A DNA stretch of 64,000 nucleotides from Crossaster papposus (Eukaryota; Echinodermata; Asteroidea; Velatida; Solasteridae): assembly GCA_037893245.1 (NCBI GenBank), contig JBAIAA010000008.1, positions 4,226,001 to 4,290,000 of the forward strand, in the 5' to 3' direction. A model generated the notes under the pieces. It did not search any database and was not told the DNA's origin. It saw nothing but the letters and a program-made list of their open reading frames with translations. Made by a program: the position numbers and the translations under genes. Shown here piece by piece: positions 47,633 through 57,136 of this stretch; the first letter of the stretch is position 1, and the number at the start of each line of letters is the position of its first letter.

Positions 47633-48311
47633 ATGAAACTCACAGAAATGTTTAACGGGTCTAACCCCAGTCTCATTATGTACGACCTCGATGGTACATT
47701 AGTTGACAGTGTTGCTGACCTGATGGTTTCTACGAACGCTACGCTGCCGGCCACCCGCAAGCACTGAAAACCTCTCTCACTGGGTCGGTAATGGCATTCC
47801 TGCACTGATCAAGCGGGCATTGGCCAATGCTATCGATGGAGATCAACCAGGCAGGGTAGATCCAGAGTTATTTCAACGAGCCTATATTCGTTTTGTGCAC
47901 CATGATCACCGTGAAGTGGGGCAACACAGTCAGCTCTACCCCGGCATTCGCTCTTGCCTTGAAGCCATACGCCATCATGGTATCACTCAAACCATCATTA
48001 CTAACAAAGCTGAGCTGTTTTCACAATTACTTCTGCAGGCCATGGGGATTGATCACTTTTTCGATGATTTAATGGGGGGTGACACATTGCCTGAGAAAAA
48101 GCCACACCCCTTACCTTTGTTACACACCACTGAAAAATATCACTGCCCCACCAACCGTGCGTTGATGGTTGGCGACTCTGTTCACGATATTAACGCCGCC
48201 AGAGCTGCGAGCATTCAGATTGTCGGTGTCACCTATGGCTACAACCATGGTAACCCCATCAGCGATGCTGCACCTGACTGCGTGGTATCCAATCTTATGG
48301 AGCTGCTCTAA
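47633..48311 (+). pseudogene. gph: Phosphoglycolate phosphatase, frameshifted
   Basis: This HAD-family enzyme is normally about 225 residues. The first frame (MKLTEMFNGSNPSLIMYD, then LDGTLVDSVADLMVSTNA) has the catalytic DxDGT box, here with Tyr-Asp-Leu-Asp. It shifts between about 47720 and 47745 into the frame RPPASTENLSHWVGNGIP and ends ALMVGDSVHDINAARAA...VVSNLMELL. The first frame meets a stop at 47764. A short deletion best explains this. IS3 ends 56 bp upstream, so the promoter is probably lost too. gph before trpE is the Pseudomonas-like order. Confidence 0.85.
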
Positions 48312-48365
48312 GCGGCGGTGAATCTGCTATTTTGTCAACCAGAAGCGACTCTCCTGTTTGGGCGG

Positions 48366-48393
48366 TTTGCAATTTTTGCAGGCCTCCTATACT
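48366..48393 (+). promoter_or_regulatory. Candidate trp operon promoter
   Basis: TTTGCA (48366-48371) and TATACT (48388-48393) are separated by 16 bp. The -10 overlaps a small palindrome TACTCTCCAGTA (48390-48401), which could be an operator. Resemblance to the TrpR box is weak. Confidence 0.4.
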
Positions 48394-48446
48394 CTCCAGT
48401 ACATCTATCATTCACCATCATCCAATGAATTGAGAAAGGGCCTGAA

Positions 48447-48575
48447 GTGAGACAGCATTTTTATACCGTTACCGGTAACTGTCAGCCTCACCACCTTCCA
48501 GAGCGCGACGTTCTGTGCCGCTCTGACTTCCCTTTGCCTTCTTTTTATACCTCCAACTGGCGATGGCGCGCCTAA
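48447..48575 (+). CDS. Possible trp leader peptide
   Basis: A 42-codon frame starts at GTG after AAAGGG and ends SFYTSNWRWRA, with two Trp codons (48558-48560 and 48564-48566) just before the stop. It lies between the putative promoter and trpE. The Trp codons are within the 5' arm of a terminator-like stem, the arrangement expected for transcription attenuation. It is longer than known leader peptides, so only the last part may matter or a downstream start may be used. Confidence 0.45.
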   Translation: MRQHFYTVTGNCQPHHLPERDVLCRSDFPLPSFYTSNWRWRA

Positions 48576-48624
48576 GTCTGTCGAATACACTGTGTTGAGC
48601 TTTCGCGCCCAGCCTCTTATTTTT
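48559..48624 (+). terminator. Candidate trp attenuator
   Basis: GGCGATGGCGCG (48559-48570) can pair with CGCGCCCAGCC (48604-48614), followed by TCTTATTTTT. The stem is imperfect (two-base bulge and a one-base offset) with a 33-nt loop. The U-rich end and the position 31 bp before trpE favour a regulated terminator. Confidence 0.45.
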
Positions 48625-48655
48625 GTCAATCATTCGCCTTTAAGAAGAGAGCATT

Positions 48656-50152
48656 ATGACGCCTGATGATTTTGCCCATCTGGCCAGCAAGGGATACAAC
48701 CGTATACCGGTAAGCCGTGAAATACTTGCTGATCTCGATACCCCGTTAACCACTTACCTGAAACTGGCCAATGGTCGTTATTCCTACCTGCTGGAATCTG
48801 TTCAGGGCGGCGAAAAATGGGGGCGTTACTCCATGATTGGCCTGCCATGTCGTACCTTGGTACGCATTACAGACCATAACGTGCAGGTCGAAACAGACGG
48901 TGACGTGGTTGAAACCCATACGGTAGAAGACCCTCTGGCCTTCATTAAACAATTTCAGCAGCGTTATAAGGTGGCAGAACTGCCTCATCTACCGCTTTTT
49001 AATGGTGGGCTGGTTGGCTACTTCAGTTATGACACCGTACGGTATATTGAGCCAAAACTGAAAGAAACCACACCACAAGACACCATCGGCACACCGGACA
49101 TTTTACTGATGGTATCCGATGACGTGGTTGTCTTTGATAACCTCAGCGGCCAGCTGATGCTTATTTCGCATGCTGACCCGGCTCAAACCGGTGCATTAGA
49201 GAAAGCAAATACCAAACTTGATGCGCTTGTCAGCCGCCTGCAGACACCCTGTGTTCCCCCGCCATCCACAACCCGCCATAAAGTCACCGAGCAGGATTTT
49301 CGCTCCGGCATGGGTCAGACAACCCATGGCGACTGTGTTGAAAAAATTCGCGAGTATATTCTCTCGGGCGATGCGATGCAGGTGGTGCTGTCACAACGGA
49401 TGACCATTCCCTTTGACAGTGCCCCACTGAACCTGTACCGCGCCCTGCGCAGTACAAACCCTTCACCTTATATGTACTATATGGATCTGGATGATTTCCA
49501 TATTGTCGGTTCTTCCCCTGAAATTCTGGCACGACTGGAAGACGGTGAAGTGACGGTAAGGCCCATTGCCGGCACCCGCAAGCGTGGCGATACCGAAGCG
49601 CGCGATAAAGCACGGGAAGCAGAGCTACTGGCTGATCCCAAAGAGCTGGCAGAACACCTGATGCTCATTGATCTGGGTCGAAATGATGTGGGGCGTGTTG
49701 CTCAGACAGGTACTGTTAACCTGACCGATAAAATGACTGTCGAGCGTTACTCCCACGTCATGCATATCGTGTCAAACGTCACCGGACAGATAAAACCCGG
49801 CCTTGATGCGCTGGATGTACTCAAAGCCACCTTGCCTGCCGGCACATTAAGTGGCGCGCCCAAAGTCAGAGCCATGGAAATCATTGATGAAATGGAGTCG
49901 GTCAAACGGGGCATTTATGGGGGGGCTGTTGGTTACCTTGCCTGGAACGGCAATATGGATACAGCTATTGCCATACGCACCGCTGTCATCAAAGATCAGC
50001 AACTGCATATTCAGGCCGGTGGCGGCATTGTGGCAGACTCTATCCCTGAGTTGGAATGGAAAGAAACCATGAATAAAGGCCGTGCTGTTTTTCGGGCCGT
50101 CGCCATGGCACAGGCAGGACTGAACGGACAAGTCACAGAGGAGCGTAACTGA
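48656..50152 (+). CDS. trpE: Anthranilate synthase component I
   Basis: TrpE converts chorismate to anthranilate with ammonia supplied by TrpG. The 498 residues show the N-terminal Trp-binding region ([19 protein letters not shown] with the LLES feedback motif) and the chorismate-binding C-terminal domain ([69 protein letters not shown]). The start ATG at 48656 follows an AAGAAGAGAG ribosome site. Its stop overlaps the trpG start by one base. Confidence 0.97.
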   Translation: MTPDDFAHLASKGYNRIPVSREILADLDTPLTTYLKLANGRYSYLLESVQGGEKWGRYSMIGLPCRTLVRITDHNVQVETDGDVVETHTVEDPLAFIKQFQQRYKVAELPHLPLFNGGLVGYFSYDTVRYIEPKLKETTPQDTIGTPDILLMVSDDVVVFDNLSGQLMLISHADPAQTGALEKANTKLDALVSRLQTPCVPPPSTTRHKVTEQDFRSGMGQTTHGDCVEKIREYILSGDAMQVVLSQRMTIPFDSAPLNLYRALRSTNPSPYMYYMDLDDFHIVGSSPEILARLEDGEVTVRPIAGTRKRGDTEARDKAREAELLADPKELAEHLMLIDLGRNDVGRVAQTGTVNLTDKMTVERYSHVMHIVSNVTGQIKPGLDALDVLKATLPAGTLSGAPKVRAMEIIDEMESVKRGIYGGAVGYLAWNGNMDTAIAIRTAVIKDQQLHIQAGGGIVADSIPELEWKETMNKGRAVFRAVAMAQAGLNGQVTEERN

Positions 50153-50730
50153 TGTTGTTAATGATTGATAACTATGATTCGTTTACGTGGAATCTGGTAC
50201 AGTATTTTGGCGAACTCGGAGCCCATGTTGAGGTGTACCGGAATGACCAAATTACCTTGGCAGACATTGAGCGCCTGCAACCCAAACACATCGTGGTGTC
50301 ACCCGGCCCCTGTACACCCAATGATGCCGGTATTTCCATGGATGTGATTCAACGCTTTCAAGGCGATATCCCGCTACTGGGGGTTTGTCTGGGCCATCAA
50401 AGTATCGGGCAGGTTTACGGCGGCAACATCGTCCGGGCCCGCAAGGTGATGCACGGAAAAGTCTCTCCTGTCTATCACCATGATCAGGGCGTCTTTAAAG
50501 GGTTACCTAATCCGGTCAATACCACTCGCTACCATTCACTGGTCATCGAAAAAGAAACTTTACCCGATTGTCTCGAAGTCACGGCATGGACGCACACGGA
50601 CGACGGTCAACAGGATGAAATTATGGGGGTACGCCATACAACCTTACCCATAGAGGGCGTACAGTTTCATCCCGAGTCCATTATGACCGAACAGGGTCAT
50701 GCACTGCTCAATAACTTTTTAACACGATAA
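50152..50730 (+). CDS. trpG: Anthranilate synthase component II (glutamine amidotransferase)
   Basis: The 192-residue class I amidotransferase releases ammonia from glutamine for TrpE. The catalytic triad is Cys79 ([12 protein letters not shown]), His173 and Glu175 ([12 protein letters not shown]), and the oxyanion loop is VSPGPCTP. Coupled to trpE through a TGATG overlap, so the two subunits are made together. Stand-alone trpG rather than a TrpGD fusion. Confidence 0.97.
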   Translation: MLLMIDNYDSFTWNLVQYFGELGAHVEVYRNDQITLADIERLQPKHIVVSPGPCTPNDAGISMDVIQRFQGDIPLLGVCLGHQSIGQVYGGNIVRARKVMHGKVSPVYHHDQGVFKGLPNPVNTTRYHSLVIEKETLPDCLEVTAWTHTDDGQQDEIMGVRHTTLPIEGVQFHPESIMTEQGHALLNNFLTR

Positions 50731-50746
50731 TAAAGAGCCTATTACT

Positions 50747-51784
50747 ATGCACATTAAAGAAGCCATTGCCCGCGTTGTACAACACCTTGACCTGAGTCGG
50801 GAAGAAATGGTCAGCGTCATGGAACATATCATGACGGGCCAGTGCTCCGACTTGGAGATCGGCGCGTTTTTAACGGCCATGCGCATGAAGAGCGAAAGCA
50901 TTGATGAAGTGACCGGCGCCGCTACAGTCCTGCGAAAGCTTGCAACTCAGGTCAGCGTCAACGCTGACAATTTGGTGGACATCGTCGGCACCGGCGGTGA
51001 CGGTGCGCATTTGTTCAACGTCTCCTCTGCTTCTGCCTTTGTTGCTGCCGCGGCTGGGGCCCATGTGGCCAAGCATGGCAACCGAGGCGTGTCCAGCTCA
51101 AGTGGCAGCGCCGACTTACTGGAAAAAGCCGGTGTTAATTTGGCCATTACCCCAGAGCAGGTTGCGCGCTGCACAGAAGAAGTGGGTGTTGGCTTTATGT
51201 TTGCCTCTGCCCATCATTCGGCCATGAAAAATGTCGCTGCTGTGCGTAAACAACTGGGCATTCGTACTCTGTTTAATATCCTTGGCCCTCTGTCTAACCC
51301 CGCCGTGGTTAAGAATCTGGTCATTGGTGTTTTCTCCAAAGAACTGTGCAAACCGTTGGCCGAAGTGCTTCGGGAGCTGGGTAATCAACATGTCATGGTG
51401 GTGCACTCCAACGATGGCCTGGATGAAATCAGTATTGCCAGCGAAACGCAGGTGGCCGAATTGAAAGACGGCGAGATTACTGAATACACCCTTAAACCTG
51501 AGGACTTTAACATTGACTCACAAAGCCTGATTGGTCTTGATGTTGAAGGTTCTGACGCCTCCCTTGCGCTAATTAAGGATGCACTGGGCAAGCGTGAAGG
51601 GAAGCATGCACAGAAAGCCGCTAACATGATTGCCCTGAACAGTGGTGCCGCTATTTATGTGGCAGGCATTGCTGACTCTCTTGCTAAGGGCATTGCTATC
51701 GCACAGGAAACCGTCCTCAGTGGTTTGGCGCTTGAAAAAATGCAGTCTCTGGCTCGTTTCAGCCAGACTTTTACTCAGGAATAA
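50747..51784 (+). CDS. trpD: Anthranilate phosphoribosyltransferase
   Basis: The 345-residue enzyme joins anthranilate to PRPP. The PRPP-binding motif [14 protein letters not shown] (about residues 81-94), the [15 protein letters not shown] loop and the [22 protein letters not shown] segment are conserved. It begins 16 bp after trpG and ends 6 bp before trpC, consistent with one operon. Confidence 0.97.
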   Translation: MHIKEAIARVVQHLDLSREEMVSVMEHIMTGQCSDLEIGAFLTAMRMKSESIDEVTGAATVLRKLATQVSVNADNLVDIVGTGGDGAHLFNVSSASAFVAAAAGAHVAKHGNRGVSSSSGSADLLEKAGVNLAITPEQVARCTEEVGVGFMFASAHHSAMKNVAAVRKQLGIRTLFNILGPLSNPAVVKNLVIGVFSKELCKPLAEVLRELGNQHVMVVHSNDGLDEISIASETQVAELKDGEITEYTLKPEDFNIDSQSLIGLDVEGSDASLALIKDALGKREGKHAQKAANMIALNSGAAIYVAGIADSLAKGIAIAQETVLSGLALEKMQSLARFSQTFTQE

Positions 51785-51790
51785 CACCCC

Positions 51791-52594
51791 ATGTCCCTGC
51801 CCACCATTTTGAATACCATTATTACCCGCAAGCATGAAGAAATTGCCGCGGGTCTTCGTCGCCTGCCTGTGGTAGAAGCTCGTGCGCGTGCCGCTGACTG
51901 TGCACCCACCCGTGGTTTTGCCCAGGCATTGAACACACAGGCCGCCACTGGCAAAGCGGCCATTATTGCCGAGGTGAAAAAAGCCTCTCCCAGCAAAGGG
52001 GTCATCCGTGAAGACTTTGACCCAGCCAGCATTGCCGCCAGCTATGAGCAGGCCGGTGCCACCTGCCTGTCAGTGCTGACCGACCGCGACTTCTTTCAGG
52101 GTCACCCTGATTATTTGCAGCAGGTTCGCGCCGCAACGGCACTGCCGGCCTTGCGCAAAGACTTTATGGTTGACCCCTGGCAGTTGTACGAAGCGCGCCT
52201 GATGGGGGCTGACTGCATTTTACTGATCGTCTCTGCTTTATCCGATATGCAGTTGGGGGACTTTAATGGTATTGCCCAGGAGCTGGGCATGAGTGTTCTG
52301 GTGGAAGTGCACGGGGAAGAAGAGTTAGCGCGTGCGTTGCCTTTACCCGATACCTTGCTCGGCATCAACAACCGCAACCTACACACCTTTGAGGTTAGCC
52401 TTGAAAACACATTTTCACTGCTACCAAAAATCCCAACAAACCGACGAGTGATTACTGAGAGCGGTATTCATACGCAGGATGATGTGAGCACTATGGTTGA
52501 CCACAACATCCATTGCTTTTTGGTGGGTGAAGCGTTTATGCGCCAGCCCGTTCCCGGGGAAGGATTACAGCAATTATTTGCAGACTATTTATAA
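51791..52594 (+). CDS. trpC: Indole-3-glycerol phosphate synthase
   Basis: The 267-residue TIM-barrel enzyme closes the indole ring. Diagnostic motifs are [14 protein letters not shown] (catalytic Lys), [43 protein letters not shown] and ITESGIH. Not fused to TrpF. Last gene of the run; trpF, trpB and trpA are not in the window, which is usual for Pseudomonas-type organisation. Confidence 0.96.
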   Translation: MSLPTILNTIITRKHEEIAAGLRRLPVVEARARAADCAPTRGFAQALNTQAATGKAAIIAEVKKASPSKGVIREDFDPASIAASYEQAGATCLSVLTDRDFFQGHPDYLQQVRAATALPALRKDFMVDPWQLYEARLMGADCILLIVSALSDMQLGDFNGIAQELGMSVLVEVHGEEELARALPLPDTLLGINNRNLHTFEVSLENTFSLLPKIPTNRRVITESGIHTQDDVSTMVDHNIHCFLVGEAFMRQPVPGEGLQQLFADYL

Positions 52595-52597
52595 ACA

Positions 52598-52617
52598 TTC
52601 AGCCAAGGATGGCTGAA
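52598..52617 (+). terminator. Hairpin after trpC
   Basis: 8-bp stem TTCAGCCA/TGGCTGAA with an AGGA tetraloop right after the trpC stop. It is followed by ACAAAAACCC rather than U residues, so its strength as terminator is doubtful. Confidence 0.45.
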
Positions 52618-52710
52618 CAAAAACCCAACCAATAATAAGAAAAATCTGCAGCCTACCGAATAATCCTACGTATATTCCTCCTTTTATTCTAATAAAATTA
52701 AGCTAAGATT

Positions 52711-52752
52711 ATAAAATAAATAAATAAATAAACTAACTAACTAACTAACTAA
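52711..52752. repeat. Tetranucleotide tandem repeats
   Basis: Units of TAAA (about five, 52711-52730) are directly followed by units of AACT (5.5, 52731-52752). The tract ends 24 bp before the start codon of the decayed gene at 52777, that is inside its promoter/leader region. Length changes by slippage could alter expression. Confidence 0.75.
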
Positions 52753-52776
52753 TGGTGCCTCGTAGCTCTCTATTTT

Positions 52777-53833
52777 ATGAAAGTTATACTGCCGAAAAAT
52801 ACAGTCAACTATCATTTTTTGATAATTTTTCAGGATTTAATACTGGCTCTTTTTTCAGTCAATAGTTACTTCGCTGTCAATATAGAAAAAGACTTTTATA
52901 TGGGAGGGATAGAAGACTTCGAGTGGGATGGCAGTGACCCTAGCACCCTGAGCTGCAAAGCTTCCCCCGTAGTCCATAAAATGCGATTAACCAAAGATAC
53001 AGAAAAGAAAAAAATTATATTAGAGGGTAAACCTACTACAGACGCTGCCTCACTCAATGAGATATTATCCTCTTTAACTTTTCTAAAAATACCTGTGCGC
53101 GATAAAATAATGACAAGCCAGGCAGCGTAGAGTTCAAAATGTATTCCCTACAGGAAACGACTGAGAGAATCTCTGGGTGCTACTCAGCCATTTACTGTCG
53201 AATACGTCTGGACAGACGCGGCACAAAGACAAAGGGGTGTTCTCGGGTCAGAAAAAAAAGTGGGTGTCTCTTAAAATAACAACTCAGGATGTCTCCGCGT
53301 GGAGGCAAATTCACTTTAAGACACATAGACAAGACTTTGTAGACTATTTATTTTCGCCCAGAGCCCAAAAGAAAAAGCATCCCCAGATAGATTCTCTGTT
53401 TCAGATTACACCGAAAAATATTGTCATTAAAATAGATCCTCAACAAGGAAATCCACACAATACTCTTTGGCTGATTATTTACCCTAAAGATTTTCAGCCC
53501 AATGAATTTCCCTGCTTCCCAACACTGATTGACGCCACCAAGCACTCTTATTATATTGCTATACCCAATACAAATTCTCTCTCTTCCAAAGGCCAAAAAT
53601 CACATACATCGACACAAAAAGCAGTCCAAAGGCACTCAGTCATCGAGGAAGAAAATGAGCCTAATTCTGATGATGAGACCTTAGAGGTGCCTGACACAAA
53701 TGACAGTGCATCAACCCCTGATGAGGATGATGCAGCAGCCTACGACTCAGACAGCAGTACAGCCACAGGCTCCCCCACACCCGTCACGGATGATCATAGT
53801 GGTGGCGAGGAGGAAGAAGAAGGCGGGTGGTAG
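52777..53833 (+). pseudogene. Unidentified gene with acidic tail, broken by a stop and a frameshift
   Basis: Two open frames (52777-53130 and 53177-53833) look like parts of one gene. After the TAG at 53128-53130 the first frame continues with protein-like sequence (SLGATQPFTVEYVWTDAAQ) to an A8 run at 53251-53258. There a one-base shift leads into KKWVSLKITTQDVSAWRQIHF in the second frame. The N-terminus has a hydrophobic stretch (FLIIFQDLILALFSVNSYFA) that could be a signal. The last about 65 residues are very acidic and Ser/Thr-rich (NEPNSDDETLEV, EEEEEGGW). No family recognised. Confidence 0.55.
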
Positions 53834-53836
53834 GTC

Positions 53837-53996
53837 ATACCAATGGCCTTTTCTAACTACCGTAATGAGCATAATAAGCTAGACGTCAGAACAAGGCGAA
53901 ATAACGAGTAATAGCCAGCTATTGCGAGGAATGTCAACGCAGGTCTGACGTTCAGACTGTCAGCGCAATAGCGTAGTTAGAATAGGCCATTGGTAT
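53837..53996. repeat. MITE-like 160-bp inverted-repeat element
   Basis: Terminal inverted repeats of 24 bp (53837-53860 and 53973-53996) start ATACCAATGGCCT and end CTAACTAC, with one mismatch. Inside are further inverted segments (GCTATTGCG and CGCAATAGC; GACGTCAGA and TCTGACGTT). Non-coding. Lies between two gene ends, immediately beside the permease terminator. Confidence 0.6.
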
Positions 53997-54000
53997 AATA

Positions 54001-54033
54001 TAGGGCTCAAGTAGCATTGCTACTTGAGCCCTA
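54001..54033 (-). terminator. Terminator hairpin of the trpR-permease unit
   Basis: A perfect 15-bp stem TAGGGCTCAAGTAGC with a 3-nt loop, 9 bp after the permease stop. On the minus strand it is followed by TATTAT, a weak U-tract. The perfect symmetry could serve both strands. Confidence 0.7.
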
Positions 54034-54041
54034 TGAAAGCC

Positions 54042-55310
54042 TTATTTCCCAAACCAAGGCAATAGAGACAACCCATCCATCAACGCTAATACCAGCGACA
54101 AGGCACCAAACCCAAAGACCAGCAGCATGCGTGCTTTACCGCCGGGCACCTGATAACCTTCTGCTGTGGTCTTACGGCCTATCCAGGCCATCGTCACGGG
54201 TGTCAGAATACAGAAAACGACCATGGCAAAGCCGGCAAATACGATGGCGGTAATACAGCCGTTGGGCAGTAATATGCCGAACAGTGTCGGTGGTATAAAG
54301 GTGACCGCGGCTGTTTTGAGTCGACCGGTCAGATCCTGCTTAAACCCGAACAGATCGGCAATATAGTCAAACAAACTCAGCGCAACGCCTAAAAAGGAAC
54401 TGGCAACGGCCATATTCGAGAACAGTTGCAGAATGTTAGACATGCCATCATTCAGACCGTTAACCTCAAGCGCCGCCACCAGATGACCAATATTACCACC
54501 TTGAGCAATCAGCGAAGGGAACTGGTCACGGCTCAAGTTACCAAAAATACCGGTCACCCAGAGTATGTAAAAACCCAGCGGCATCAAAGAGCCGATCAGA
54601 ATCGCCTTACGAATAGCGCCTGCGTCTTTATTCAGGTAGCGGGTCACTGTCGGTATACAATTTTGGTAACCAAAGCTCACCGTGATAAAACTCAGTGCTG
54701 CAAAGGAGTAAGGCAATGTGTCTGACATCTCTAATGTCGGGAACAACAGTTTTGTTTCAACATTCCCCAGCAAGCCGCCCGTAAATGCCAGAAAGCTGAT
54801 CAGCATACCGCCAAGCAATGCCGTTGTAATACGATCAACCGCACGCGTACCAAAGACAACAATACCACCCAGCACCACCGCAAAAATCAGGCTGGCTATG
54901 GATGGTGCCAAAGTGACATCCGACACAGACTGCACGGTGTGGCTGATGATCGAGCTGCCCCCGGAGATATAGGCATACGTGAGGATGTAGCAAACAAACG
55001 CAACCGAGGCACCATTGACTAACCGACCGGCAGTACCCATGGTTTTCTGGGCCATCGTGTCAAAGCTGGCACCCAATGTAAAGCGCAGATTCGCCTCCAT
55101 TAAATACAAAGCCGCACTGTACATGCAATACCAAACAGCCACCAGTATCAGTAAGGTTGGCGCAAACCACATACCGCTGCTGGCAACAGGCATGGAGAAC
55201 ATACCCGCACCAACCGCCGTACCGCCTATAATAAATGCACTACCAATAATGGCGCTGAGTTTTGCTTTTCCCTGTTCCGTGTTGGAACCGGCGACGACCG
55301 CTTCAGACAT
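54042..55310 (-). CDS. Aromatic amino acid permease (HAAAP family, Mtr/TyrP/TnaB-like)
   Basis: The 422-residue inner-membrane carrier has eleven or so transmembrane helices. The start at 55310 (MSEAVVAGSN) has an AGGAGAG ribosome site. Family motifs are IIGSAFIIGGTAVGAGMFSMP (H+-coupled aromatic carriers), ALSFITVSFGYQNCIPTV and AVASSFLGVALSLFDYIADL. Its start overlaps the trpR stop (ATGTCTGA), so it is coupled to the repressor gene and probably imports tryptophan or tyrosine. E. coli mtr is itself TrpR-controlled, which fits. Confidence 0.87.
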   Translation of the reverse strand: MSEAVVAGSNTEQGKAKLSAIIGSAFIIGGTAVGAGMFSMPVASSGMWFAPTLLILVAVWYCMYSAALYLMEANLRFTLGASFDTMAQKTMGTAGRLVNGASVAFVCYILTYAYISGGSSIISHTVQSVSDVTLAPSIASLIFAVVLGGIVVFGTRAVDRITTALLGGMLISFLAFTGGLLGNVETKLLFPTLEMSDTLPYSFAALSFITVSFGYQNCIPTVTRYLNKDAGAIRKAILIGSLMPLGFYILWVTGIFGNLSRDQFPSLIAQGGNIGHLVAALEVNGLNDGMSNILQLFSNMAVASSFLGVALSLFDYIADLFGFKQDLTGRLKTAAVTFIPPTLFGILLPNGCITAIVFAGFAMVVFCILTPVTMAWIGRKTTAEGYQVPGGKARMLLVFGFGALSLVLALMDGLSLLPWFGK

Positions 55311-55593
55311 TCGCTCTCCTGTCATTCACTATCAATGCTTGCTTTTCAGCATCGGTTAATTGTTTCAAGACATTGGATGTCCGTGTGATTTTTGCAATGC
55401 TGACACCGGTTTGCGCTGAGATCTCTCGCTGAGATTCATCACCGGCCAGCAGCTCATGAAAGACAGTTAGCCGGTCACTGATGGCTCGTCGCTCTTCGTG
55501 AGACAGCAGTATACTTAACACGGTTTCCAGGGCTGTATTGTCTTTTTGCTGGGTTAACAGCGTTAACAAGGTTTGCCAGGCGTTATCGCTCAT
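55303..55593 (-). CDS. trpR: Trp operon repressor family protein
   Basis: The TrpR fold is recognisable in 96 residues from Met at 55593 (MSDNAWQTLL): LSILLSHEERRAISDRLTVF, then HELLAGDESQREISAQTGVSIAKITRTSN, the helix-turn-helix, and a short C-terminal helix. TrpR binds operators when loaded with tryptophan. In E. coli trpR follows slt; here it is coupled to an aromatic amino acid permease, 2.7 kb from trpC. The upstream 57 bases of the longer open frame are unlikely to be translated. Confidence 0.85.
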   Translation of the reverse strand: MSDNAWQTLLTLLTQQKDNTALETVLSILLSHEERRAISDRLTVFHELLAGDESQREISAQTGVSIAKITRTSNVLKQLTDAEKQALIVNDRRANV

Positions 55594-55743
55594 TAGGCTA
55601 TTTTTCAATGCATGTAATGCCGTAACAGTACAGCAATACAACAAAGCCAACCATTAGGAGAAACCCATAGTAATAGAAGAGAAAAGCGACGAAATGGTCA
55701 GAACTGTCTACACTGTTATGCACATAATAACGAGGCTAAGAAG

Positions 55744-56079
55744 ATGTCACCTCACTATTATTCCAAGCTATTTTTTGCAATGGTCATCAGCTTACTGCTG
55801 GCCGGCTGCGAAAGCGTACCTTTTGAAGGCTCCTACTCGGAACGCTTAGCGTTGGCCGATGAAGAGGCTGCCAGCCCATTAGTGCCAGATGCGCTTATGA
55901 TCAACAACCAGCGCGCCCTAAAACAGTCTTATAAACGCGAAGGACGAAATAGCCTACGGTTGGGAAACATCCCTACACCGTGGAATGGTGACCCCTTTAC
56001 CGATAACAATGAAAAACAGCTAAAATCTATGCACCCACCCAAACCCTCACCTCACAGTGAAATACCACTCCCTTTCTAG
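55744..56079 (+). CDS. Small lipoprotein of unknown function
   Basis: The 111-residue protein has a signal peptide and lipobox (SLLLAGC, Cys22), so it is probably lipid-anchored in the envelope. The mature part is hydrophilic and Pro-rich at the end (HPPKPSPHSEIPLPF). No family recognised. It precedes ddl by 40 bp on the same strand and may be co-transcribed. Confidence 0.65.
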   Translation: MSPHYYSKLFFAMVISLLLAGCESVPFEGSYSERLALADEEAASPLVPDALMINNQRALKQSYKREGRNSLRLGNIPTPWNGDPFTDNNEKQLKSMHPPKPSPHSEIPLPF

Positions 56080-56118
56080 AAATCGAGCATATTTGCCTGA
56101 ATAACATGGAGTAAAACA

Positions 56119-57102
56119 ATGTCCAACACTATTGCCATTGTCAGTGGTGGCCCCTCGCCTGAAGCCGAGGTATCACGCCTTTCAGCAGCACGTCTGGCTC
56201 CCTCACTGGAAAAACGCTATAACAAGGTTGTTCAGCTGGAGCTGGATCACACGTTGCCCGCCATGCTGCAAACGCACCGCGTTGATGCTGTATTCCCTGT
56301 GGCTCATGGCCCTGTTGGGGAAGATGGTTCACTTCAGGGGTTGCTGGATATCATGGGCGTGGCCTATGTTGGCTCTGGTGTGCTGGCCAGCGCCTGCGCA
56401 ATGGACAAGTCAGTGACGAAACGCATTCTCCATGCGGCAGGTATCCCTTTAGCGAAGGATCAAGTGGTCAGCCGGGATGATGATATTGATAGCCGTGTTC
56501 ATCACTGTATGGATTGCCTGGGTGAAAAAGTCATTATCAAGCCTCTTGCTCAGGGCTCCGGCATAGGCGTACAGTTTGCCGAAGGCCATGAAGACCTGCG
56601 CCAAAAGCTCACCGATAGCTTTGCCATGGAGAAGCATATTCTCGTAGAAGAATTTATTACCGGTAAGGAAATTACTGCCGGGGTGCTCGACCTTGAAGAA
56701 ACCCTCGTATTACCCGTCACAGAAATCACTACACCTGACGGCGCCTGGTATGACTACCTTCACCGCTACACGCCAGGGTTGAGCAAACACACCACGCCAG
56801 CCCCATTACCTGAAGCACAGTATCAGCGAGTACAAGAAATTGCGCTTAAAGCTCACCAGTTACTCGGGTGCCGAGATCTCAGCCGGTCAGACTTTGTCGT
56901 GCCAGAGGTCGGATGCCCGATTCTAACAGAGCTGAATAACCTACCGGGCATGACACCCACCAGCCTGTTTCCTGATGGTGCCAAAGCGGCAGGCATTGAG
57001 TTTGACACACTGATCTATCAACTGATTGATCATGCATTACGCCGAAAAACGGATGATTCAGAGAAAACAACTCACTGGTCACTGCCCTCTTTGGCTATTT
57101 GA
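56119..57102 (+). CDS. ddl: D-alanine--D-alanine ligase
   Basis: The 327-residue ATP-grasp enzyme makes the D-Ala-D-Ala dipeptide for peptidoglycan. Motifs in order are [11 protein letters not shown] (N-terminal), [69 protein letters not shown] and [18 protein letters not shown]. The spacing fits Ddl, though parts differ from the DdlA/DdlB standards (GPSPE in place of SSEHEVS-like sequences). Not in the mur cluster, so it is probably a second or DdlA-type gene. Confidence 0.9.
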   Translation: MSNTIAIVSGGPSPEAEVSRLSAARLAPSLEKRYNKVVQLELDHTLPAMLQTHRVDAVFPVAHGPVGEDGSLQGLLDIMGVAYVGSGVLASACAMDKSVTKRILHAAGIPLAKDQVVSRDDDIDSRVHHCMDCLGEKVIIKPLAQGSGIGVQFAEGHEDLRQKLTDSFAMEKHILVEEFITGKEITAGVLDLEETLVLPVTEITTPDGAWYDYLHRYTPGLSKHTTPAPLPEAQYQRVQEIALKAHQLLGCRDLSRSDFVVPEVGCPILTELNNLPGMTPTSLFPDGAKAAGIEFDTLIYQLIDHALRRKTDDSEKTTHWSLPSLAI

Positions 57103-57136
57103 ACGTTTAACGAATGCCAAGGGAAGGCAACCGCAC

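Noticed and set aside
48408-48629. 73-codon frame on the minus strand over the trp leader
   Set aside because: Opposes the leader and promoter, with no start signal or similarity. The plus-strand leader explanation is better supported.
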